From Pseudomonadota bacterium (GTDB lineage Bacteria > Pseudomonadota > Alphaproteobacteria > Rhizobiales > Xanthobacteraceae), in the NCBI GenBank assembly GCA_963205465.1, contig CAUJKG010000182.1, forward strand, positions 1 to 11,141: a stretch of 11,141 nt of DNA, in the 5' to 3' direction. Under the pieces are notes generated by a model that saw nothing but the letters and a program-made list of their open reading frames with translations, ran no database searches and had not been told where the DNA came from. Shown piece after piece: positions 1-5,274 of the stretch. How positions within the stretch are numbered: the stretch's first letter is position 1; the number at the start of each line of letters is the position of its first letter. The position numbers and the translations under genes were made by a program.

Positions 1-459
1 GCAGGGGCGGGGGCCTATCTGGTAACCCGCGATGCCGCACGGCTGCTTTTGGACCGGCTGGAGCGTCGCGCCGCGATCGCGGATTATTTTATTCATTCCG
101 CGCCGGGCATTCGCCGCTTTCAGGCCGATCCCGGTCTTACGCTGGAACTGCGCACGATGACCGGCATGTACAACATAAGGCGGCGGCCCGAGGCCACTCC
201 CGTCATCAGCCGCAACAATCCGAGAAAGAATATTGTTACGAGAGTTTTCTGGGCCGTCAAGCACCCTCGTCTGCGGTTGCGGCGCGCGGCGAGCCAACTC
301 CGTCTGGTCATCGACAAAGCAAGAATATCGTCCAGCAGCATTCGCCGGAAGGTCGAGCCGTGTGCTTCGATCCTCGCGAACTACCAGGCGATGGACGCGC
401 TGATGGACCAGAAGAGAGCGCCGGCAGCTGAAACTGCGATGGGTGGAGCTACCCGATGA
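1..459 (+). CDS. Glycosyltransferase-like protein (family 25 suspected), 3' end only
   Basis: The reading frame is open from the left edge to a TGA at 457-459, giving 152 residues of a C-terminal part; the true start lies outside the window. The first residues read AGAYLVTRDAARLLLDRL and are followed by IADYFIH and a short segment with FQADPGL. This resembles the C-terminal part of glycosyltransferase family 25 (LPS/oligosaccharide modifying enzymes), where a 'G-x-x-Y-hydrophobic-S/T-R-x-A-A-x-x-L-L' helix is followed by an Asp-containing segment and a proline. That is pattern recognition without a search. The last 90 residues are strongly basic and not recognisable. The stop overlaps the start of the next gene (ATGA), which suggests translational coupling. 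An ordinary sdh operon would have sdhA near here, and this tail does not resemble SdhA. The gene is probably real; its family is uncertain. Confidence 0.55.
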   Translation, partial: AGAGAYLVTRDAARLLLDRLERRAAIADYFIHSAPGIRRFQADPGLTLELRTMTGMYNIRRRPEATPVISRNNPRKNIVTRVFWAVKHPRLRLRRAASQLRLVIDKARISSSSIRRKVEPCASILANYQAMDALMDQKRAPAAETAMGGATR

Positions 460-704
460 AACTCGCACTGGTTTCCGATGGAAACGATTTCGCGATTTAC
501 GACGATGCCGCCTGGAAGGCCGGCAAGGCGAAGAAACTCGCCATGCTGAATCGCAATCAGGCCGATTTCACCATTGTCGCAGCGGAAGGCGCTCCCGCCA
601 CCTTGCCTTCCGGCGCTTTCCAGACCTTCAACGATGCCCTGATCGCGCTCCGCGAGGCGGGCTTTGCATTCGAGCAATACGAGAAACAGCCATGGTCGAA
701 CTGA
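456..704 (+). CDS. Small conserved-looking hypothetical protein upstream of sdhB (82 aa)
   Basis: This is a soluble, mixed-composition protein of 82 residues beginning MKLALVSDGNDFAIYDD. I do not recognise the family. There is no signal peptide, membrane segment or cysteine. The start is supported by a GGAG at 445-448, seven bases before the ATG, and by the ATGA overlap with the upstream stop. Its 3' end runs 13 bases past the sdhB start codon (692), so it is chained to genes on both sides, and co-translation with sdhB is likely. Codon use is GC-rich like the neighbours, which favours a real gene. A role linked to succinate dehydrogenase could be guessed from position alone, but nothing in the protein shows it. 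Confidence 0.7.
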   Translation: MKLALVSDGNDFAIYDDAAWKAGKAKKLAMLNRNQADFTIVAAEGAPATLPSGAFQTFNDALIALREAGFAFEQYEKQPWSN

Positions 705-1471
705 CACTCCCGAAAAATTCACGCGTGGTCGAAGGCAAGACCTGGCCGAAGCCGGAAGGCGCAAAGAACATCGAAGAGTTCCGGGTCTATCGCTATGACC
801 CCGATACCGATGCCAATCCCCGCATCGACACCTACTATATCGACCGCGACGATTGCGGTCCGATGGTGCTCGACGCCCTTATCTGGATCAAAAACAACGT
901 CGATCCGACGCTGACCTTCCGCCGCTCCTGCCGCGAAGGCATCTGCGGCTCCTGCGCGATGAATATCGACGGCGTTAACACGCTTGCCTGCACCTGCGGC
1001 ATGGACGAGATCAAAGGCAACGTGAAGGTCTATCCCTTGCCGCACATGGCGGTGGTGAAAGACCTGGTTCCGGATCTTACCGGCTTCTACGCGCAGCACG
1101 CCTCGATCGAGCCCTGGCTCCAGACCACGACGCCCGAACCTTCGGCGGAATGGAAGCAGAGCCATGAAGACCGCGAAAAGCTCGACGGTTTGTATGAGTG
1201 CATCCTGTGCGCCTGCTGTTCGGCGTCCTGCCCCAGTTATTGGTGGAATTCAGAGCGCTATCTCGGCCCGGCGGCGCTGTTGCAGGCCTATCGCTGGATC
1301 AACGACAGCCGTGACGAGGCCACCGGGGATCGCCTGGACAATCTCGAGGATCCGTTCCGGCTTTATCGCTGCCACACGATCATGAATTGCGCGAATACCT
1401 GTCCCAAGGGGCTGAACCCGGCCAAGGCAATCGCGGAAATCAAAAAGAAGATGGTGACGCGCCAGCTCTGA
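692..1471 (+). CDS. sdhB: Succinate dehydrogenase iron-sulfur subunit SdhB
   Basis: SdhB carries electrons from the flavin of SdhA through three Fe-S clusters to ubiquinone at the membrane anchor (complex II, TCA cycle and respiration). The protein has 259 residues, usual for alphaproteobacteria. The N-terminal plant-type ferredoxin domain holds the [2Fe-2S] ligands C80, C85, C88 and C100, within SCREGICGSCAMNIDG. The C-terminal domain has CILCACCSASCP at 170-181. By analogy with E. coli SdhB, C170, C173, C176 and C237 bind [4Fe-4S], and C180, C227 and C233 bind [3Fe-4S]. All ligands are present. The start at 692 (MVELTLP) was chosen because it gives the family length; an in-frame start at 443 would add 83 unrelated residues read across the preceding small gene. 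The ribosome site is weak, fitting translational coupling to that gene. sdhA is not visible upstream. Confidence 0.97.
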   Translation: MVELTLPKNSRVVEGKTWPKPEGAKNIEEFRVYRYDPDTDANPRIDTYYIDRDDCGPMVLDALIWIKNNVDPTLTFRRSCREGICGSCAMNIDGVNTLACTCGMDEIKGNVKVYPLPHMAVVKDLVPDLTGFYAQHASIEPWLQTTTPEPSAEWKQSHEDREKLDGLYECILCACCSASCPSYWWNSERYLGPAALLQAYRWINDSRDEATGDRLDNLEDPFRLYRCHTIMNCANTCPKGLNPAKAIAEIKKKMVTRQL

Positions 1472-1777
1472 TCATTCGGCCGGCGGGAGCGATATCCGGG
1501 TCGCATCCCGCGGCGGCAGCTGCTTGAAGAGCCAGCGCAGCCCCAGATAGATCGCGCCGAAGATTGCAAACGCGAGAATTGCGGCTGCGATCCCTATCGT
1601 GGCGGTCGCGTGAACAAGCGACGGCGTGTCGTTGCCGGCAAGGATTCCGATATAGGGCAACAGAAATGAGGCGCCTGCCACCATGATCGCAGGCATCAGC
1701 GCAATCAGGATGGCGCCAAGGACGAAGATCGCTGCCGCGATCCAGACACCCGCATATACCTTCCAGAACAGCCGCAT
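1472..1777 (-). CDS. Small hypothetical membrane protein (101 aa)
   Basis: The protein has 101 residues and a very hydrophobic core: about residues 8-34 and 58-84 look like membrane helices, and residues 37-48 may form a third. The N-terminus (MRLFWKVYAG) is short and basic. The tail after residue 85 is polar and charged (KQLPPRDATR), as for an inner-membrane protein with a cytoplasmic end. I do not recognise a family. The gene converges on sdhB: its TGA is the complement of bases 1472-1474, directly abutting the sdhB TGA at 1469-1471 with no base between. No strong ribosome site is seen before the ATG at 1777. The helix pattern on the minus strand and the clean placement between genes support a real gene. 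Confidence 0.6.
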   Translation of the reverse strand: MRLFWKVYAGVWIAAAIFVLGAILIALMPAIMVAGASFLLPYIGILAGNDTPSLVHATATIGIAAAILAFAIFGAIYLGLRWLFKQLPPRDATRISLPPAE

Positions 1778-1851
1778 CCGGCTGTCATAAGGGCTTCGTG
1801 GTTAAGGACTAGGAAAGACCCCAGGGTGCGGGGCCGGGCGTTGGAGCCCCC

Positions 1852-1893
1852 AAAAAGTTGATGGCCGCATGCCTTTGCAGGCATACGGCCATC
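1852..1893 (-). terminator. Rho-independent terminator of the lysine-rich gene
   Basis: On the minus strand an 8-bp stem (GATGGCCG at 1860-1867 with CGGCCATC at 1886-1893) continues past one mismatch into a 6-bp stem (ATGCCT with AGGCAT) around a four-base loop. After the stem the minus strand reads AACTTTTT, giving a T-run at 1852-1856. It lies about 26 bases after the stop of the lysine-rich gene, which is the expected place. Confidence 0.85.
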
Positions 1894-1919
1894 GGAAACT
1901 AATCGCGAATAGCGAAGAG

Positions 1920-2012
1920 TTACGCCGCCTTCTTCTTGCGACGCTTCTTCGTCTTCTTGGCCTTGGCCTTTTTCGCCTTCTTAGCCTTCTTCGCCTTCTT
2001 ACGTTTTGCCAT
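1920..2012 (-). CDS. Tiny lysine-rich, histone-tail-like protein (30 aa)
   Basis: The predicted protein is 30 residues: MAKRKKAKKAKKAKK, then a similar KAKKTKKRR-type tail ending in AA. It has 17 Lys, 3 Arg, 8 Ala, one Thr and the initiator Met, with no acidic, aromatic or other hydrophobic residue. Such (K-K-A) repeats resemble the C-terminal tails of bacterial histone H1-like proteins that bind DNA, so nucleic-acid binding is a fair inference. The start at 2012 is supported by AAGAGG (complement of 2019-2024), six bases upstream. The frame stays open further upstream: a start at 2180 would give 86 residues, with a Lys/Pro/Ser-rich stretch that is also basic and could belong to the same protein. 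A strong terminator follows. That a gene ends here is likely; its exact start is not settled. Confidence 0.6.
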   Translation of the reverse strand: MAKRKKAKKAKKAKKAKAKKTKKRRKKKAA

Positions 2013-2180
2013 GATATGCCTCTTGGCGGATGTTGGATTGCGCGCGTCAGAACCGGATTTAGCTTTCGGTCCCTTCGAACGCTTGGAAACCGGTTTTCTC
2101 ACCGGGCGCGGTTTTGAAGTTTCCTTCGGTTCGATTCCGAAGATGCCCATCATGGGACTGCTTGAGTCGCTCCTGGGCAT

Positions 2181-2657
2181 TGGCTTCCGTTTCGAACAAC
2201 CGGCAGCGACATATCGCGCACGCTTTTATCGTTTGCCAATAGGGGGCACAGATATCGCGGGTGATCGAGAGTCAAACTACGAGGTGTTGCGCATCGAAAC
2301 TTCATCGCGCGAAGAGTTTTCGATTGACATTGCAAACTCTCCGCGCCGCTTTCGCCGAAAGAAAAATTATAAAACTTTCAGTGAGTTAGCGAATGCGGAA
2401 TTTCGCGCTTCGATTCTCGAAGATGCTTCGTATGACTCGCAAAAGATTCCTGCGGGGAATCGTTTACCCCACTTGAAAAAATTATTCACAGGCACACCAA
2501 AACGCATCCCGACAACGACGCTGCGAGTCATTTTTTGTCAAAACGCGCACTGATTCGCGCAAAGTGATTCGTTTTTTGCGCGTCGCAATGCGCGCGACGT
2601 CTTGCAAACCGCTTCGCGCGGTCTCGTTTTGACGAATGAGAGGTGCGCAGGCGGACT
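2181..2657. other. Long non-coding, AT-richer stretch with GANTC cluster and inverted repeats
   Basis: There is no convincing gene between the lysine-rich gene and the acetyltransferase. A plus-strand frame passes through to 2553, but its first part is the antisense of the lysine repeat and the rest has no recognisable protein pattern. The stretch contains AT-rich tracts (about 2364-2378 and 2473-2488), a TTATTCACA at 2482-2490, many GANTC sites, and nested inverted repeats at 2537-2633. On the minus strand it would be both the region after the acetyltransferase and the upstream region of the lysine-rich gene, so promoters for the latter should lie here. I cannot point to a convincing -35/-10 pair. 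Confidence 0.55.
2537..2633. repeat. Nested inverted repeats: possible structured RNA or protein-binding site
   Basis: An outer 9-bp inverted repeat (GTCAAAACG at 2537-2545 and CGTTTTGAC at 2625-2633) encloses three further dyads. They are CGCGCAAA/TTTGCGCG (2556-2563 and 2575-2582), CGTCGC/GCGACG (2581-2586 and 2594-2599) and ACCGC/GCGGT (2608-2612 and 2618-2622). The second and third share two bases. A direct repeat TGATTCG occurs at 2551-2557 and 2565-2571. The layout is that of a closed multi-branched fold. No T-run follows on either strand, so a simple terminator is unlikely. Strand and function are unknown. Confidence 0.45.
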
Positions 2658-3317
2658 TTACGCGGAGCGAAGCGCCCGCGATTGCGATTGGAGCAGGGAG
2701 TTCGCGATATCCTCGCCGTCCGTCATCGCTTCCTTCCAATAGGTCAGCGCATTGGCGCGTGGCGCATCGATTTTTCCGAGCACGCCGTCTGAATCGAAGG
2801 TCAGAACCGCGTCGAATTTCTTCGCAATCGCCTGCATGCGCTGGTTTTGCGAAAGGAAATTCACAAACAGCTTCGAAATTCCCCGGTTTCTAGCGACCAG
2901 GACCGTCCGTCCGAACAACTCCGTCCCGATTCCGCGGTTCTGAAATTCCTTTTCGACACTGAATGCAGCTTCCGCTTCGCCGCCGGCAACGCCGCGGAAG
3001 CCGCGCAGTTCGGCAACGCCTCTGAGAACGCCGTCCACGAAGTAGCCATGGGCGACCGAGTGACTGCCAAGCGCGTTTTCAGCGTATTGTTTGATGAAGA
3101 AGTCGCTCACTGGCGTGCCGAAGCGCATCCGCCGGCTTTCCGCATCGAGACGCAGCAAGTGTGCCTTGAGCGCCGCGGTATCGGCGATCCATAACTTGCG
3201 GAAGTAGACTTGGGGGGTGGCTTTGTTCGTCGTCATCGTCCGATCCTGGGGGCAGCTGCCGTGAATGACTCGTATTTCCTTTCCGTGCACGGAAAGTATG
3301 TATGTGCAGTGCAGCAT
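2658..3317 (-). CDS. GNAT-family N-acetyltransferase
   Basis: This is a GNAT acetyltransferase, an enzyme that uses acetyl-CoA (or a related acyl-CoA) to modify an unknown amine. The acetyl-CoA pyrophosphate loop is visible as EKEFQNRGIGTELF (Q/R-x-x-G-x-G type), followed by a helix and NFLSQNQRMQAIAKKF, the usual motif B region with its asparagine. Full length is 219 residues. The start at 3317 has a strong AAGGAGAGG (complement of 3325-3333) seven bases upstream. An internal ATG at 3236 would give 192 residues (MTTNKATPQVYFRK), which fits where the GNAT fold begins, so the first 27 residues may be an extension. An 18-bp palindrome lies inside that stretch. The gene diverges from zapE and points toward the lysine-rich gene. 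The substrate cannot be told from sequence. Confidence 0.9.
   Translation of the reverse strand: MLHCTYILSVHGKEIRVIHGSCPQDRTMTTNKATPQVYFRKLWIADTAALKAHLLRLDAESRRMRFGTPVSDFFIKQYAENALGSHSVAHGYFVDGVLRGVAELRGFRGVAGGEAEAAFSVEKEFQNRGIGTELFGRTVLVARNRGISKLFVNFLSQNQRMQAIAKKFDAVLTFDSDGVLGKIDAPRANALTYWKEAMTDGEDIANSLLQSQSRALRSA
3279..3296. promoter_or_regulatory. 18-bp perfect palindrome in the start region of the acetyltransferase gene
   Basis: CTTTCCGTGCACGGAAAG at 3279-3296 is a perfect dyad. In the mRNA it could form a 7-bp stem with a TGCA loop, about 20 bases after the AUG at 3317 and well before the alternative AUG at 3236. As DNA it has the form of a dimeric repressor operator. I do not recognise the regulator. 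Confidence 0.4.
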
Positions 3318-3571
3318 TTTTCAACCTCTCCTTCGTATGGGACCAGGAAAAGAGGTCATTCAGCGATAGGGAGCGAAGCGGTATAGATTCAGTAATCTAT
3401 TGATTTTATTGAATAATAATGCCCATTTGACGGGCTAACAAATCCCTAATGCATTCTGTGCAATAGGGTGTTGCGTATGCGAAAGGGCCGTTTTGCCTGC
3501 TTGCCCGTTGCGGTGCCGCGGGCTTATGTCCCTCACATATTAAATAGGACGGGAAGGACCGCCCGCAGGAA
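3318..3571. promoter_or_regulatory. Divergent intergenic region between acetyltransferase and zapE
   Basis: This spacer must hold the promoters for the minus-strand acetyltransferase and the plus-strand zapE. Its centre (about 3380-3420) is AT-rich. The minus strand there reads AATCAATAGATTA (3393-3405), which fits the IHF consensus WATCAANNNNTTR. A dyad at 3444-3468 pairs CCCTA with TAGGG and TGCA with TGCA around a TTCTG loop. A TTGACG at 3427-3432 could be a plus-strand -35, but no good -10 follows at the right distance. The promoter assignments remain open. Confidence 0.4.
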
Positions 3572-4747
3572 ATGTCGGGAATAGCCGAACGCTATGCGGA
3601 GCTGGTCGAAACCGGTGCCATCGAGCGCGATGAAGCGCAGGCCCGTGCCGTCAGCCGGTTGCAGACCCTCCAGCAGGAACTCGCGAATTATCGCCCGGTG
3701 TCGAAGGCCTCGCCGCTTGGCTGGCTGATGGCGCGTGGCCCGAAGGCCGCCGCGCCGCGCGGTCTCTATATCTGGGGAGATGTAGGGCGCGGCAAGACCA
3801 TGCTGATGGACCTCTTTTTCGAGACTGCGCCGGTCGCGAAGAAGCGCCGCGCGCATTTCCATGAATATATGGCGGACGTGCAGGACCGGCTCGTCAAAGC
3901 GCGTCAGGCCATCAAGGAAAGCAAAACAAAGGACAGCGATCCGATTGCGCCGGTCGCGGCCACGCTTGCCGACGAGGCATCGCTGCTTTGCTTCGACGAG
4001 TTTCACGTCAACGACATCGCCGACGCGATGATCCTGTCGCGCCTGTTCGAGCGTCTGTTCGCGCGAGGTGTGGTCGTGGTCGCCACCTCCAACGTGCCGC
4101 CGGACGATCTCTATAAGGGTGGCCTCAACCGCGCGCTGTTTCTGCCGTTCGTGAAGCTCCTGCAGGAGAAATGCGAGACCATCAACCTTGCGGCCCGCAC
4201 TGATTATCGGCTCGAAAAGCTGACCGGCACGCTGACGTGGCACGTTCCCGCTGATCGTGAGGCGCAGCAACAGATCGATGAAATCTGGCGCAAGCTCGCA
4301 GGCCGCGGGGGCGGCACGCCCACCGAATTGTCCTATCGCGGCCGCACTATCGGCATTCCTTTTGCAGGAAATGGTGCTGCGCGGTTCGACTTCGTCGATC
4401 TATGCCACCAGCCGCTGGGGGCTGCGGATTTCGTGCAGATCGCACATCACTTTCATACCGTGGTGGTCGAGGATATTCCGGTTATGAGCCCTGACCAGCG
4501 TAATGAGGCCAAGCGCTTCATCCTCCTGATCGACGCGCTTTACGATAATGCGGTGAAACTGGTGGCCTCGGCGGCTGCAGAGCGCGGCGAGATCTATCGC
4601 GGCACGGGAACCGTGGAAGCGAGCGAGTTCAAGCGCACGATATCGCGTCTTACTGAAATGGGATCGATGGAATATCTCGCGCTCCCTCATGGCGGCCATG
4701 GTGCCGATGCGGCCGGAATATCGCCGGCGATGGGAGAAGGGCGATGA
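3572..4747 (+). CDS. zapE: Cell division protein ZapE / AFG1-family ATPase
   Basis: ZapE is a P-loop AAA-type ATPase. In E. coli it binds FtsZ and affects ring constriction, and the eukaryotic relatives (AFG1/LACE1) act on mitochondrial respiratory proteins. The 391-residue length fits the family. Walker A is GDVGRGKT (69-76), Walker B is LLCFDEFHV (138-146), and the sensor segment ATSN is at 171-174. Family signatures RGLYIWGDVGRGKT, HFHEYM, NRALFLPF and, near the C-terminus, TVEASEFKRTISRLTEMGS are all present. The last 20 residues are Gly/Ala-rich and variable. The start at 3572 gives the normal N-terminus (MSGIAERYAELV); AGGA sits very close to it and GGGAAGGA lies 13 bases away, so initiation may not be strong. 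The TGA overlaps the ATG of the next gene (ATGA), so the two are probably co-translated. Confidence 0.95.
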   Translation: MSGIAERYAELVETGAIERDEAQARAVSRLQTLQQELANYRPVSKASPLGWLMARGPKAAAPRGLYIWGDVGRGKTMLMDLFFETAPVAKKRRAHFHEYMADVQDRLVKARQAIKESKTKDSDPIAPVAATLADEASLLCFDEFHVNDIADAMILSRLFERLFARGVVVVATSNVPPDDLYKGGLNRALFLPFVKLLQEKCETINLAARTDYRLEKLTGTLTWHVPADREAQQQIDEIWRKLAGRGGGTPTELSYRGRTIGIPFAGNGAARFDFVDLCHQPLGAADFVQIAHHFHTVVVEDIPVMSPDQRNEAKRFILLIDALYDNAVKLVASAAAERGEIYRGTGTVEASEFKRTISRLTEMGSMEYLALPHGGHGADAAGISPAMGEGR

Positions 4748-5061
4748 AGGCTCGGGCGGCCGGGATGATCACTCTTTTTGCGATCGCGGCCGGTTCACAG
4801 GCTGAAGCACAGAGCTTCAATTGCGACCTCGCGCGAACGCCTGACGAAGTCCTGATCTGTCAGGACGCGGACCTGTTGCGCTTGGACGAACGTCTTGCTG
4901 CCGTCTACGCCAGCGTCCGGCGCCGCTTGGACGTGAAGGATCGCCGGGAGCTGGAATTCGAGCAGGCTTCCTGGCTGCAGAGCCGGAAGGAATGCGGCCG
5001 AAACTACCACTGTGTGGAAGATCACTACGTGCGGCGTATCGGTCAGCTGCGCGGCAACTAG
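4744..5061 (+). CDS. Secreted LprI-like (DUF1311) protein
   Basis: This 105-residue protein has a signal peptide (MKARAAGMITLFAIAAGS, likely cleaved after AEA at about residue 22) and so is probably periplasmic. The mature part matches the LprI N-terminal / DUF1311 pattern: FNCDLARTPDEVLICQDADL, then a Leu-Asp-x-x-Leu helix (LDERLAAVY), then QASWLQSRKECG and a final Cys plus YVRRI. Four cysteines (C27, C39, C84, C90) could form two disulfides. The family name comes from Mycobacterium LprI, a lysozyme inhibitor; most members have no tested role, so inhibition of lysozyme is not claimed here. The start overlaps the zapE stop (ATGA), and GGGAGAAGG lies just upstream at 4732-4740, inside the zapE end. 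The coupling to zapE hints at a cell-envelope context, by position only. Confidence 0.85.
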   Translation: MKARAAGMITLFAIAAGSQAEAQSFNCDLARTPDEVLICQDADLLRLDERLAAVYASVRRRLDVKDRRELEFEQASWLQSRKECGRNYHCVEDHYVRRIGQLRGN

Positions 5062-5098
5062 CTCTCATCGAGTTCTTCGATCACCCGGGAAAGAACCC

Positions 5099-5135
5099 GC
5101 ACCGCAGCGACTTTTGCTGCGGTGCCTGCTGCTTT
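5099..5135 (+). terminator. Probable terminator after the zapE pair
   Basis: A perfect 10-bp GC-rich stem pairs GCACCGCAGC (5099-5108) with GCTGCGGTGC (5116-5125) around the loop GACTTTT. It starts 37 bases after the stop of the LprI-like gene. The tail is CTGCTGCTTTT, so the T-run is short and set back. Termination is likely, but its efficiency is uncertain. The remaining spacer to mdh (5136-5274) should hold the mdh promoter, though no clear -35/-10 pair stands out. Confidence 0.65.
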
Positions 5136-5274
5136 TGCGTCTGGACTCGGTCCGGGGAAGCTGCTGGTATTATGTATATCAGAGGCATAAAAAGCCGAGG
5201 GTCTTGTTGCAGTGCGACGGCTGAATCGATAAGCCAGCGCAGTCTTTTCCAACGCTAGCGAAGAGTTTTTCACC

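Noticed and set aside
443..691. Longer in-frame start for sdhB
   Set aside because: It would add 83 residues unlike any SdhB N-terminus, read in another frame across the small upstream gene; the start at 692 gives the normal length.
1936..2553. 205-residue open frame on the plus strand
   Set aside because: Its N-terminal half is the antisense of the lysine repeat (a run of Phe, Leu and Ala), and the rest has no recognisable pattern or ribosome site. A short coding part near 2200-2553 cannot be fully excluded.
2181..2657. Complete chromosomal replication origin
   Set aside because: Only one DnaA-box match was found, with no neighbouring hemE, dnaA or par genes in the window. The GANTC cluster is kept as a finding without the origin claim.
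3533..4270. 245-residue open frame on the minus strand
   Set aside because: Antisense to zapE, which is intact and recognisable.
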